Shown: piece by piece, positions 42,855-52,078 of the stretch | Position numbering within the stretch: position 1 is the first letter of the stretch | How the letters are laid out: the number at the start of each line of letters is the position of its first letter | NCBI RefSeq assembly: GCF_016403105.1 | Contig: NZ_CP046155.1 | Span: forward strand, 248,001-312,000 | DNA length: 64,000 bases | Source of the DNA: Leptolyngbya sp. BL0902 | GTDB lineage: Bacteria > Cyanobacteriota > Cyanobacteriia > Phormidesmidales > Phormidesmidaceae | Reading direction: 5' to 3' | Position numbers and translations under genes: made by a program | Notes under the pieces: generated by a model | Database searches by the model: none | What the model was told of the DNA's origin: nothing | What the model saw: the letters and a program-made list of their open reading frames with translations, nothing else

Positions 42855-44099
42855 GTGCGCTTAGAAATCCGCCCCTACCAGCGCCCCTTTCGCAAACCGC
42901 TACAAACCGCCCACGGTCTTTGGTCTTTACGGGAAGGAGTTTTGCTGCGCCTGACAGATGACACGGGCCACATCGGCTATGGCGAAATCGCCCCCATCCC
43001 CTGGTTTGGCACCGAAACCCTGGCCCAAGCCCTCACCTTCTGCCAGTCCCTAGACTCCCCAAAATCAGACTTTTGGCGAAACCGCACCACCCTCACCGAA
43101 GCCGATATTCCCCAAAATCTCCCCGCCACCCAATTCGGCCTCGCCTCCGCCTGGGCCAACCTCCAATTTTCCCGAACGTCCCCCCCTCCCCCCCTCTCCC
43201 CCTCCCCCTGCCTCCCTCTCTGCACCCTTCTCCCCACCGGAAAAGCCGCCCTCACCGCATGGCCCCACCTTTGGGAACAGGGATTTCGCACCTTCAAATG
43301 GAAAATTGGCGTCGCGGATATGGCCCAAGAATGCCGCTGGCTCGAAGACCTCATCACCCAACTGCCGCCCCAAGCTTGCTTGAGGTTGGATGCCAACGGC
43401 GGGCTTACATTGCCTGAAGCGACTCAGCTTTTGGAGTTGTGTGATCAGGTAAACCAGGTTGGCCCTCACCCTAAATCCCTCTCCCCACTGGAGAGGGACT
43501 TTGAGGAAGATTCCGGCCCCCCTCTCCTTCCTGGGAGAGGGGCTGGGGGTGAGGGCTCCGTAGATCCCCCTCACCCTAAATCCCTCTCCCGTGGGGAGAG
43601 GGACTTTGAAAAGATCGACTTCCGGCCCCCCTCTCCCCTAGGGAGAGGGGCTGGGGGTGAGGGCCAGCCTGGAGGTGAGGGCCAAATCGAATGCCTAGAG
43701 CAACCCCTTCCCCCCGATCAGTTTCTCCAAATGCAGCACCTCGCCCAGCAATTCCATACCCCCCTGGCATTGGACGAATCCGTAGCCACCCTCGCCCAGC
43801 TTGAGGAACATCATCAGCGGGGCTGGACAGGGTTGTGGGTGGTCAAACCTGTCATTGCGGGCTGGCCGGATCGGCTGCGGCACTTTTGGCGGCAGCATTC
43901 CCCATCCATCATTTTTTCCTCGGTGTTTGAGACTCCCATTGGTCGGCAAGCGGCGTTAACCTTAGCCCAGGAGTACGCCCAGGAAGTCCCCCATCCTCTA
44001 GCCCTCGGATTTGGTACGCTGGGCTGGTTTGCGGACGATTGGGACAGCCTCGCTCCCGATCAACTGTGGGATCGTCTGTCGCAATCCTCGCCGCTATGA
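42855..44099 (+). CDS. menC: o-succinylbenzoate synthase with repeat-derived insertion
   Basis: 414 residues from GTG 42855. Enolase-superfamily dehydratase of phylloquinone synthesis. All catalytic groups are visible: K148-x-K150 (FKWKIGV), D179 (RLDANG), E282 (LEQP), D307 (LDESV) and K331 (VVKP). Between D179 and E282 there are about 75 extra residues (202-277) encoded by two tandem copies of a dispersed palindromic element. A second Pro-rich insert (about 108-125) is encoded by a pyrimidine tract. The rest is normal, so activity is plausible. Confidence 0.92.
   Translation: MRLEIRPYQRPFRKPLQTAHGLWSLREGVLLRLTDDTGHIGYGEIAPIPWFGTETLAQALTFCQSLDSPKSDFWRNRTTLTEADIPQNLPATQFGLASAWANLQFSRTSPPPPLSPSPCLPLCTLLPTGKAALTAWPHLWEQGFRTFKWKIGVADMAQECRWLEDLITQLPPQACLRLDANGGLTLPEATQLLELCDQVNQVGPHPKSLSPLERDFEEDSGPPLLPGRGAGGEGSVDPPHPKSLSRGERDFEKIDFRPPSPLGRGAGGEGQPGGEGQIECLEQPLPPDQFLQMQHLAQQFHTPLALDESVATLAQLEEHHQRGWTGLWVVKPVIAGWPDRLRHFWRQHSPSIIFSSVFETPIGRQAALTLAQEYAQEVPHPLALGFGTLGWFADDWDSLAPDQLWDRLSQSSPL
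43461..43665 (+). repeat. two palindromic elements inserted in frame in menC
   Basis: Copies at 43461-43557 and 43567-43665. Each begins with CCCTCACCCTAAATCCCTCTCC and ends with GAGGGGCTGGGGGTGAGGG, i.e. terminal inverted repeats CCCTCACCC/GGGTGAGGG around two smaller hairpins. They encode HPKSLS-x2-ERDFE and GRGAGGEG twice. Confidence 0.9.
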
Positions 44100-45583
44100 C
44101 CTCAGCCCTCCCCAATTCCCTAGGGAATCACGCTTTGCCAAGCCTACCCAGCCTAGAAGACACCTTGCAGCGCCGCTGGGGTAATCCTTGGCTACTAGGG
44201 CCGGAAGTCTTACCCATTTGGCCCATCATTGACGAAATTTCTCAAAAATTAGCTGCTCAGCCGTCTAGTCTGTGTGCTAATCCGTCGGATTACCCAATGG
44301 CGGCAATTCTAGTAGCCGAGGTTGATCCAGTGCGGTGCTTAGCGGCAACCTTGGCCGGATTGCGGAGGGGATTCACGGTAGCCCTGGCCAATCCTCGGTG
44401 GGGCCAGCGGGAATGGCAGCAGGTGGATGAGGTGCTTCAGCCCGACCGGAGCCAGCCCCTTGTGCCCGATTGGGAACTGTACGTGGCCAAGCTTCCCCCC
44501 ACCGAAATCCCAGAAATCAAAACCCCAGAGCTACTCATCACTACCGGGGGCAGCGGGGGCCAGATCAAATTCGCCCGCCACACCTGGGAGACTTTGATGG
44601 CCTCGGTGCAAGGGTTCCAGGCCCATTTCCAAATCGCCACCGTCAATGCCTACTGCGTGCTGCCTCTGTACCACGTCAGCGGATTGATGCAAGCCCTGCG
44701 TACCCTCGCCACCAACGGCCAACTCATCCTCCAGCCCTACGCCGAGTTAAAACAGGGCCAACCCTTCCCCCTACCAGCGGAAAACCCCGGCTTCCTGTCG
44801 CTCGTCCCGACTCAACTACAGGAATTGCTGAACCAAGGCGACACCTACCTGCCCTGGCTGCGGCAATTTCAGGCCATCCTCCTCGGCGGTGCGACTCCCT
44901 GGCCCGCCCTGCTCACCCAAGCGCGTACCCTATCCCTACCCCTAGCCCCCACCTACGGCATGACCGAAACCGCCAGCCAAGTCGCCACCCTTCGCCCCGA
45001 TGAATTCCTGGCTGGGCAAACAGGCAGCGGTCGCCCCCTACCCCACGCCACGATATCCGTCCTGGATGATCACCACCAACCCCAGCCCCCCAACCAACCC
45101 GGACGCCTCGCCATTACCGCCCCCTCCCTCTTCAAAGGCTACCTCCGTGTTCCCGACTCCCGACTCCCGACTCCCGACTCCCGACTCCCGACTCCCGACT
45201 CCCCCTTCCTCACCGACGACATCGGCTACCTCAATGATCAAGGCTACCTGCACATCCTCGGCCGCCACAGCACCACACTGATCACAGGCGGCGAAAAAGT
45301 GCAGCCCGAAGAACTGGAAAGTCTGCTGCTCACGACGGATCTCGTCCAGGCAGTCTGCATCGTCGGTTTGCCCGATGCCCATTGGGGACAGGCGGTTTGC
45401 GCCCTAGTGGTGCCGCAACCGGGGGTTGCCCTGGCCCAACTGGCAGATTGGCTGGCTCCCCAAGTGGTGCCCTACAAACGGCCTAAGTATTGGATGGCCG
45501 TGAACGCCCTACCCCAAACGGCCCAAGGCAAGGTTGACCGTCGCGCCGCCCTCGCCATGGCCCGCCGCCTGATCACCGATTGA
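44096..45583 (+). CDS. menE: o-succinylbenzoate-CoA ligase
   Basis: 495 residues from ATG 44096, overlapping the menC stop as ATGA (translational coupling). Acyl-adenylate enzyme: ITTGGSGGQIKFARHTW (phosphate loop), LYHVSGLMQALR, PTYGMTETASQ (motif A5), DDIGYLNDQG (A7) and QTAQGKVDRRAA (A10 with Lys). Just before A7, seven exact heptamers encode PDSRLPT repeats where normal family members have a short turn. A copy change not divisible by three would break the frame. Confidence 0.93.
   Translation: MTSALPNSLGNHALPSLPSLEDTLQRRWGNPWLLGPEVLPIWPIIDEISQKLAAQPSSLCANPSDYPMAAILVAEVDPVRCLAATLAGLRRGFTVALANPRWGQREWQQVDEVLQPDRSQPLVPDWELYVAKLPPTEIPEIKTPELLITTGGSGGQIKFARHTWETLMASVQGFQAHFQIATVNAYCVLPLYHVSGLMQALRTLATNGQLILQPYAELKQGQPFPLPAENPGFLSLVPTQLQELLNQGDTYLPWLRQFQAILLGGATPWPALLTQARTLSLPLAPTYGMTETASQVATLRPDEFLAGQTGSGRPLPHATISVLDDHHQPQPPNQPGRLAITAPSLFKGYLRVPDSRLPTPDSRLPTPDSPFLTDDIGYLNDQGYLHILGRHSTTLITGGEKVQPEELESLLLTTDLVQAVCIVGLPDAHWGQAVCALVVPQPGVALAQLADWLAPQVVPYKRPKYWMAVNALPQTAQGKVDRRAALAMARRLITD
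45151..45199 (+). repeat. seven perfect heptamers (TCCCGAC) in menE
   Basis: Exactly seven identical TCCCGAC units, read as repeats of PDSRLPT. The seven-base unit makes each single-copy change a frameshift. Confidence 0.95.
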
Positions 45584-45633
45584 TCGCTTGTCCTTGGATA
45601 GCGTCATCTTGTGGCTGGACAAATTAGGTCAGC

Positions 45634-45723
45634 CGAATTGGGGTAGACGGGTTGGGGTAGACGAATTGGGGACGGGCGAATTTGGGACAAGACGAATTGG
45701 GTCAGACGAATTGGGGACGGGCG
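45634..45723. repeat. degenerate tandem repeat, unit about 14-16 bases
   Basis: About six units of the type CGAATTGGGG(T/A)(A/C)GA lie in the gap between menE and tldD. No spacers of constant length, so it is not a CRISPR array. Confidence 0.75.
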
Positions 45724-45830
45724 GATCGTCCACTCCAGAAGGCCATCAAGATCCTGTCTGAGAGGGTTTGTTACACTAAGTAAATCGCTGGCGATCCGGC
45801 GTTTTTCTTAGCCTGTAAGGATAAATTGGC

Positions 45831-47315
45831 ATGACGGTTGCACCCTCACTCACCCCGCTGCTAAAGACCCACGACCTGCTTTCTAGGGAATACGGGGCCA
45901 CCCGAAACCGCTTCGACCTCTCCTGGGAGCCCACCCTGGCGGCGCTGCTGGGCCTGGGTCGGTCGGCGGGGGCCGATTTTGTGGAGTTTTTCCTAGAGCG
46001 CAGCAACTACATTAGCTGTCAGGCCGAGGACGACGCGATTACCAGCATTTCGCCTCGCATCATCACCGGGGCAGGAGTGCGGGTGTTTTTGGGCAAGGCC
46101 GATTGCTACGTCAGCACCAATGACCTCAGTTTTCAGGGATTGAAGTCCGCCCTGGACAAGGCGCTGGGCATCATGGGCCTGACCCTGCCGGGGCCAGCGG
46201 CGAACATTTCTGAAATTAACCTCGAACTCCTGCGGGACTATGCCAGCGCTCGGTCTAAGGATGAATGGCTGGCCAACTGTAGCTCCATGCAGGAAATGGG
46301 CGATGTGCTCTTGGCCGCCAACGACGCCCTGGCCAAGAACGCCAGCCATGTGCAATCCCGCCGCGCCGTCTACTTCCGCGACTGGCAGGAAGTCCTGGTC
46401 GCTGCCAGCGATGGCACCTTTGCCCGCGACATCCGTCTCACCCAGTCCGTCGGCTACAACCTGCTCTGTGCCGATGGCGAGCACCGTTCCTCCATTGGCC
46501 AGCGGGCCGGAGACACCAGCAACCCCGCCTTCCTGCGCGAGTGGGACTACGAAAGCACCGCCCAATCCGTGGGCGAATCCGCCGGGAAAATGCTCTACGC
46601 CGACTATGTGGAATCTGGCAGCTATCCGGTGATCATGGCCAACCAGTTCGGGGGCGTGATCTTCCACGAAGCCTGCGGCCACCTGCTGGAGACCACCCAA
46701 ATCGAGCGGGGCACCACGCCGTTTATCGACAAAAAGGGCGAAAAAATTGCCCACGAAAACCTCACGGCCTGGGATGAAGGGCTGTCTCCCGACGCCTTCG
46801 GCACCATCGACATGGACGACGAAGGCATGCCCGCCCAGCGCACCCTGCTGATCGAAAACGGCATCCTGCGGAACTTCCTCTCCGACCGAGCGGGCTCCAT
46901 GCGCACGGGCCACCCTCGCACGGGTAGCGGTCGCCGCCAGGGCTACACCTACGCCGCCGCCTCTCGGATGCGCAACACCTACATCGCTCCTGGGGATTAT
47001 TCGCTGGATGAACTGTTCGCCTCGGTAGACAAAGGTATCTACTGCAAAAAAATGGGCGGCGGCAGCGTCGGAGCCACGGGCCAATTCAACTTCGGTGTGG
47101 ATGAAGCCTACCTGATCGAAAACGGCAAAATCACCAAACCCCTCAAGGGTGCCACCCTCATCGGCGAAGCCACCGAGATCATGAACAAAATCTCCATGTG
47201 CTCCAACGACCTCGGCCTCGCGGCAGGCTTCTGCGGCTCCATCAGCGGCAGCGTCTACGTCACCGTCGGCCAACCCCACCTCAAAGTAGACGCCATCACC
47301 GTCGGAGGCCGCTAG
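45831..47315 (+). CDS. tldD: TldD metalloprotease subunit
   Basis: 494 residues, catalytic partner of the TldD/TldE protease. The metal-binding HEACGH motif ([16 protein letters not shown]) is intact, with [18 protein letters not shown] downstream. Family role: degrades unfolded or modified peptides and processes ribosomal peptides. It is followed at 236 bases by its usual partner. Confidence 0.93.
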   Translation: MTVAPSLTPLLKTHDLLSREYGATRNRFDLSWEPTLAALLGLGRSAGADFVEFFLERSNYISCQAEDDAITSISPRIITGAGVRVFLGKADCYVSTNDLSFQGLKSALDKALGIMGLTLPGPAANISEINLELLRDYASARSKDEWLANCSSMQEMGDVLLAANDALAKNASHVQSRRAVYFRDWQEVLVAASDGTFARDIRLTQSVGYNLLCADGEHRSSIGQRAGDTSNPAFLREWDYESTAQSVGESAGKMLYADYVESGSYPVIMANQFGGVIFHEACGHLLETTQIERGTTPFIDKKGEKIAHENLTAWDEGLSPDAFGTIDMDDEGMPAQRTLLIENGILRNFLSDRAGSMRTGHPRTGSGRRQGYTYAAASRMRNTYIAPGDYSLDELFASVDKGIYCKKMGGGSVGATGQFNFGVDEAYLIENGKITKPLKGATLIGEATEIMNKISMCSNDLGLAAGFCGSISGSVYVTVGQPHLKVDAITVGGR

Positions 47316-47347
47316 GGTTCTGGGGATTGATGGTTGATGGATTGTAG

Positions 47348-47371
47348 GGTGCATTCGCGAAGCAATGCACC
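47348..47371. repeat. GGTGCATT/AATGCACC palindrome, copy 1
   Basis: Inverted repeat with GCGAAGC in the centre, between tldD and tldE. A near-identical copy lies at 52686-52709. Confidence 0.8.
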
Positions 47372-47465
47372 ACCCAGAGTCTCCGCTAGAACAACCAATC
47401 CCATCCATTAAACGTGACGCGCTACCGAGATGTGTCGCCACCAACCCACAACACCCCACCCAACC

Positions 47466-47550
47466 GTAGGGGCGCGGTTTCCTCGCCCTACCCAACCTTG
47501 GGTCAGCCATTAGACCCTACTCCCTACTCCCCATTCCCTACTCCCTAACC
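47466..47550. repeat. GTAGGGGCG element plus CCCTACT heptamer run
   Basis: A GTAGGGGCGCGGTTTCCTCG-type palindrome (47466-47491) and about four CCCTACT/CCCATTC heptamers (47515-47550) run up to the tldE start. Confidence 0.7.
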
Positions 47551-48894
47551 ATGCCAACCATTCAAAACATTGCCGCCTACGCCGAAGCCAGCGCCAAAAA
47601 GCTGGGCATTGCCAAGTACGACGTTTACGGGTCTTCCGTAGACGAAACCAGCGTCCAGGTAGACAAGGGCGACCCCAAGCAGGTCAAAGCCTCCAACCGT
47701 TCCAGCGTGATTGTGCGCGTGTGGAACGACCAGGGCAAAGTGGGCGTTACCTCCACCAGCGATGTAGACCCCACGGGCATGGATTTGGCCCTCGAAAGCG
47801 CCCGTGACGCCAGCGCCTTTGGCGTCGCCGACCACATTCCCGACTTCAGCCCCGAAGCCACCGCCCCCACCGCCGAGGTTGACCTGCCCCCCGTGGAACC
47901 CGCCCCCGTGGGAGAGCTGATCCAACAATTGGTCGCCCTCGAAAAGCAGCTCTTAGAGGCCCATCCCGCCATTGCCAGCGTGCCCTACAACGGCCTCGCC
48001 CAACGCAGCATCGACCGCTTTTACCTCAACAGTGCCGGAGCCCTACGTCAGGAAGCCCGCTCCTACGCTTCGGTCTACCTCTACAGCAAAACCGAGCAGG
48101 AGGGTCGCAAACCTCGTTCTGCCGGGGCGGTGCGGGTGAACCGAGGGTTGCCGCTGCTGGATTTGGACGGTTGCCTGAAGGAAGCCACCGACAAAACCAT
48201 CAGCCACCTGAACTACGACAAAATCGCCTCCGGCAAGTACCGCGTCGTGTTTTCTGGGGAAGCCTTCCTCAGCCTGTTGGGGGCGTTTTCCAACATGTAC
48301 AATGCCCAGAGCATCTTGGATCACCGCAGCCTGTCCACCCCCGATTCCCTCGGTAGCGTGGTGGCCTCCGACCTGCTCTCGGTCTACGACGACGCCCTCC
48401 ACCCCGAAAACATCAGCGCCGAAACCTTTGATGGCGAAGGCACCCCCACCCGCCGCGTTCCCATCATCGAAAAGGGCGTGCTCACCCACTTTCTGCACAG
48501 CGCCGGAACGGCCAAACGCATGGGCGCTTCCCCCACAGGCCACGCCAGCATTGGCGCGAAGGTCTCCGTTGGCCCCAGCTACTATCACGTCCTACCGGGG
48601 ACAGAATCCTCCAGCGAGTTCAGCCTAGACAACGCCAGCAACGTGATTTTGATCGATGACCTGCAAGCCCTCCATGCCGGGGTCAATTCCCTGCAAGGTT
48701 CCTTCTCCCTGCCCTTCGACGGCTGGCTGATTAACCAGGGCGAACGGGTCAGCGTCGAATCCGCCACCGTGGCCGGAGACTTCCGCGACCTGCTGAAGGC
48801 GATCATCCACGTGGAACCTCACTTGGAAATGACCCCCGGTGGTCTCTGCCCCCGCATTTGGGTGGATGCTCTGTCCATCACTGGGGAACAGTAG
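47551..48894 (+). CDS. tldE: TldE/PmbA protease subunit
   Basis: 447 residues of the TldD/PmbA fold without the HExxxH motif, as is normal for the non-catalytic subunit. Seen: YDVYGSSVDETSVQVDKG, SGEAFLSLLGAFS and the end PRIWVDALSITGEQ. It forms a heterodimer with TldD. ATG 47551 follows directly on the heptamer repeat. Confidence 0.92.
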   Translation: MPTIQNIAAYAEASAKKLGIAKYDVYGSSVDETSVQVDKGDPKQVKASNRSSVIVRVWNDQGKVGVTSTSDVDPTGMDLALESARDASAFGVADHIPDFSPEATAPTAEVDLPPVEPAPVGELIQQLVALEKQLLEAHPAIASVPYNGLAQRSIDRFYLNSAGALRQEARSYASVYLYSKTEQEGRKPRSAGAVRVNRGLPLLDLDGCLKEATDKTISHLNYDKIASGKYRVVFSGEAFLSLLGAFSNMYNAQSILDHRSLSTPDSLGSVVASDLLSVYDDALHPENISAETFDGEGTPTRRVPIIEKGVLTHFLHSAGTAKRMGASPTGHASIGAKVSVGPSYYHVLPGTESSSEFSLDNASNVILIDDLQALHAGVNSLQGSFSLPFDGWLINQGERVSVESATVAGDFRDLLKAIIHVEPHLEMTPGGLCPRIWVDALSITGEQ

Positions 48895-48990
48895 GGCGGG
48901 AGTTTTGCGGGCGAGGGGGCAGGGCGGCAGGGCGGCGAAGCTTAGCCTCCGCACGGCGCACCCCACTAGGATGAGCCTAGTCGTAGGAGC

Positions 48991-49218
48991 TTAGGAACCG
49001 TGGACCTCTTCCTCGCCCCGCTCCAGCATGGCTTCTTGAACGTGCTCCTGGGCATGGAGCTTGTTGGCCATGGCCAGACGAGCTTTTTCCTCCACGGTGG
49101 AGGATGCGCTTTCATGGAGTTCCTCAGCACTGCGTTCTAGCATGGCGTCGTGGCGCAGGTCTTCCTGCTGGCGCTGTTGGGCCAAGAGTTCGCGGGCTTG
49201 CTCGGTTTGCTTATCCAT
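48991..49218 (-). CDS. small charged helical protein
   Basis: 75 residues from ATG 49218, which has AGGAGAACACACC upstream (good ribosome site). Rich in Glu, Gln, Ala and Arg, with two similar ends (AMLERSAEELHES and AMLERGEEEVHGS). The sequence is one long predicted helix. Function unknown. Confidence 0.65.
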   Translation of the reverse strand: MDKQTEQARELLAQQRQQEDLRHDAMLERSAEELHESASSTVEEKARLAMANKLHAQEHVQEAMLERGEEEVHGS

Positions 49219-49500
49219 GGTGTGTTCTCCTAGGATGGTCTCCATCTACTACTCTACCCACTGGCGCAGGGCGAGAGATCCCAAGGACTACGGGCGACAT
49301 GGGGCGATGGCCACCTGTGGGGCAAGGCGTCATCGGCTGAAAACGTAGCCGTTGTAACAGGATTGGCGGCTAGAGCCCACCAGAAGCGGCGACCTGCCTC
49401 AATACCTCTGAGTCAAGCTTCCCTGACAAAGCTCTAGGGGCTGGGGCATGGAAGGCTGGCGGATCTCACCCCGCTATCGTCATCCTTGCCATACCCGCAG

Positions 49501-51396
49501 CTAAACCCCCAGCATTTGCAGGCGATAGAGGCTGGAGTAGAGACCATCGTGGGCCAGGAGTTCGTCGTGGGTGCCCTGTTCCACGAGTTCGCCGTGTTTG
49601 AGAACGAGGATGCGGTCTACGTTGCGGATGGTGGAGAGGCGGTGGGCAATGATGATGGCGGTGCGGCCCTCTAGCAAGCGTTCTAGGGCTTCTTGGATCA
49701 TGGCCTCGGTGCCCACATCTAGGTTGGCAGTGGCTTCGTCGAGGACGAGGATGCCCGGATCGCGGATGGCGGCGCGGGCAAAGGCCAAAAGCTGCTTTTG
49801 ACCGCCCGAAAGGTTGGCCCCCCGTTCGCGCAGTTCGGTGTGGTAGCCCTGGGGTAGCTGCTCGATCAGGTGGTGGATGTTGGTCTTTTTCGCCGCTTCA
49901 ATGACAGCTTCCAGGGGGTAGTCTTCCCCCAGGGTGATGTTGCTTTTTACGTCGCCAGCAAACAAAAAGCCGTCCTGCAAAATCACAGCCATGCGCCGCC
50001 GCAGTTCCGCCTGGGGGAGGTCGCGAATGTCTACGCCATCCAGCAAAATGGAGCCGCTGTTGATGTCGTACAAACGGCAGAGGAGGCGAATGATGGAGCT
50101 CTTGCCTGCCCCGGTTGGCCCCACCAGTGCCACTTTTTCCCCAGGGCGAATGGTAAAGGTGAGGTCTTTTAGCACGGGTTCCTCGGCCTTGTAGCCAAAG
50201 GTGACGTGGTTGAAGCGAATCTCCGAGGCGTGGGTGGGAGCGGAGGGAGGGGAGAGGGGGAGAGGGGGGGACGCGGAGAGGTTGGCGCTGGCGCTGGCGA
50301 CATCAGCGGTAGGGGGTTCGGCAGCGCCAGCACTCAGATGGGCGGGGTCGCGGATTTCGACGGGGATGCTGAAGAGGTCGGTGAGGCGTTCGACAGCGGT
50401 GAGTCCGGCTTGGATGGCGGTGAACTTGTCGGCAAACTGGCGCAGGGGATCAAACAACCGCTGGGCAAACAAAATGAAGGAAGCTAACACCCCAAAGGTG
50501 AGGGCGTCTTGCATCACCAGCAGCCCGCCTAACCACAGCACGCCGCCAATGGCCACGAGGCTGACCCACTCCAGCGTAGAAGACACCGCCGAATCGTAGA
50601 AGATCGTCTTATCTACAGCGGTGATGTAGCGCTGGTTGGTAGCCCGAAATAGCTCGGCATTAAACCGCTCGCGGCGAAAGAGCTGCACCACGTTGATGCC
50701 CGCAATGTTTTCTTGCAGGGCGGCGTTCAGTTCCGACAAATGTTCTCGCGCCTTGTAGTTGGCCTTGCGAAACTGCTGCTGAAAGAAAATAATCAGCCAG
50801 GTGACGGGCACCAGCAGCCCTAACAACATCAGGGCCAGTTGCCACTGCATGGTAAACATCACCACCAGCAGAACGCCGATGGAAAACAGGTCGGTGATAA
50901 TGCCCACAGCCCCCGTAGAAAACACCTCCCCCAGGGCATCCACGTCGCTAGTGATGCGGGTGATGAGCTTGCCGACAGGGGTGCGGTCAAAAAATCGCAC
51001 GGCCAAGGAGGTGACGTGGGAGAACAAATCATTGCGAATGTCGGCGGTGACTTGCTGCCCCACCTCCTGTACCAGGTAGCTCTGCACCCCATCCAGCAAC
51101 AGCCGAATCGCCACCGTGACCACCAGGGTGCCCACAATCAAATTCAACCCGCCCTGGAGGGTGCGCCCCTGCAAAAAGGCCATCACAGGCTCCTGGCGAA
51201 TCAGGGAAATCGCCTGCCCAATCAACACGGGCTGAAGGGCATTGGCCAAGGACAAGGGCACCAGCAAAATCAGGGGCAGCACCATCATGCGGCGGCGCTT
51301 GTAGAGGTAGGGCCACATCTGTAAAAACAGCCGCCAGTCGCTCTCAGGACGGCGGGGCAGTTCACGATCTGCGGACAGCGAAGACGTAGCCACCAT
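49501..51396 (-). CDS. ABC exporter, fused permease-ATPase (MsbA-like)
   Basis: 631 residues from ATG 51396; a TTG at 51423 is less likely. Six membrane helices starting MMVLPLILLVPLSLANALQPVL, then an ATPase domain: Walker A VGPTGAGKSS, Q-loop ILQDGFLF, signature LSGGQKQ, Walker B ILVLDEATANLD and the switch His in IIAHRLST. The linker between the domains holds a low-complexity Pro/Ser/Ala stretch encoded by a purine-rich tract (about 50225-50340). Lipid or drug export is the family role; the substrate is not known. Confidence 0.93.
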   Translation of the reverse strand: MVATSSLSADRELPRRPESDWRLFLQMWPYLYKRRRMMVLPLILLVPLSLANALQPVLIGQAISLIRQEPVMAFLQGRTLQGGLNLIVGTLVVTVAIRLLLDGVQSYLVQEVGQQVTADIRNDLFSHVTSLAVRFFDRTPVGKLITRITSDVDALGEVFSTGAVGIITDLFSIGVLLVVMFTMQWQLALMLLGLLVPVTWLIIFFQQQFRKANYKAREHLSELNAALQENIAGINVVQLFRRERFNAELFRATNQRYITAVDKTIFYDSAVSSTLEWVSLVAIGGVLWLGGLLVMQDALTFGVLASFILFAQRLFDPLRQFADKFTAIQAGLTAVERLTDLFSIPVEIRDPAHLSAGAAEPPTADVASASANLSASPPLPLSPPSAPTHASEIRFNHVTFGYKAEEPVLKDLTFTIRPGEKVALVGPTGAGKSSIIRLLCRLYDINSGSILLDGVDIRDLPQAELRRRMAVILQDGFLFAGDVKSNITLGEDYPLEAVIEAAKKTNIHHLIEQLPQGYHTELRERGANLSGGQKQLLAFARAAIRDPGILVLDEATANLDVGTEAMIQEALERLLEGRTAIIIAHRLSTIRNVDRILVLKHGELVEQGTHDELLAHDGLYSSLYRLQMLGV

Positions 51397-51524
51397 GGCG
51401 CATTCAAACCCTTGACAATCCAATGCCCAACATCAGCAGCCTGGGCTATCACATTCTAGCCTCTTGTCCCGGTGTCTCGAAGACGGTCTAGCCAGGTCGC
51501 ACAGGGGCAGGGCATGGTCAAACC

Positions 51525-51590
51525 CAAAAAAAGAGAGGACACAATCCTGTATCCTCTCCTTGATTATGAGCCAGACAATGATTTGTCAGA
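51525..51590. repeat. left copy of the island-flanking direct repeat
   Basis: About 65 bases matching 54437-54501 in the same orientation: the terminator stem GAGAGGA...TCCTCTCC and then GATTATGAGCCAGACAATGA without mismatch. A few differences lie in the loop and at the far end. Confidence 0.85.
51526..51560 (-). terminator. terminator copy without its own gene
   Basis: On the minus strand a GAGAGGAT...GTCCTCTC stem followed by TTTTTTT. No minus-strand gene ends here, so it is a duplicate of the prk terminator. It might insulate the exporter gene from island transcripts. Confidence 0.75.
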
Positions 51591-51844
51591 CGGTGGTGAC
51601 GACCTGAGAATGTTGAGTTCCGCTGGAGGGGCCATTGATGTGGGGACGGTGGTTTCAGCCCTAGGACTCATCTGCCACAATAGGCTGAGATGAAGTGGAC
51701 ATGGCCATGCGAAAGCAGATCGTTTGAGGTTTTGATTGCCTACTTCGAGACTATTGAGCAACAGTTGCTAACGTTGCCCAGCAAGGAGAACTCCCGGCAT
51801 GGAGAAACCATTACCCTAGAGATAAGTCGTCCAGAGGTTTAGCC

Positions 51845-52078
51845 ATGGAAACTACCCCATTACTGACAAATGAACATGGCCAGGTTGTGGTTTTGCCTGT
51901 GGCCTTCCATCTCAACGGCACAGAGGTCTACATCAAACAAGTCGGCAATGCCATCGTCCTGCTCAGCACCGATCAGCCCTGGCAACCCCTGTTTGACAGC
52001 CTCAGCCACTTCACAGATGACTTTATGGCAACCCGCGAACAGCCGCCCTTGGAGGATCGGGAGCCGTTGTTTGAATGA
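51845..52078 (+). CDS. vapB: VapB-type antitoxin
   Basis: 77 residues with an AbrB/SpoVT-like swapped-hairpin N-terminus (HGQVVVLPVAFHLNGTEVYIKQVGNAIVL) and an acidic C-terminal tail that would wrap the toxin. It overlaps vapC by ATGA, as is standard for these pairs. The partner is broken. Confidence 0.85.
   Translation: METTPLLTNEHGQVVVLPVAFHLNGTEVYIKQVGNAIVLLSTDQPWQPLFDSLSHFTDDFMATREQPPLEDREPLFE

Larger units (their letters stand above)
51397..51844. other. intergenic region and left edge of the prk-flanking island
   Basis: About 450 bases. It contains a second copy of the prk terminator (51526-51560) with the adjoining sequence to about 51590, then AT-richer sequence leading to vapB. A short plus-strand frame across the repeat is not credible. 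Confidence 0.5.

Noticed and set aside
45634..45723. CRISPR array
   Set aside because: Units are short, degenerate and without spacers of regular length; no cas genes in the window.
45993..47510. 505-residue minus-strand ORF opposite tldD
   Set aside because: It covers tldD, whose HEACGH motif and length are clear; the antisense frame is a composition artefact.
51472..51693. Plus-strand ORF across the left flank repeat
   Set aside because: It reads through a terminator stem and shows no protein-like features.
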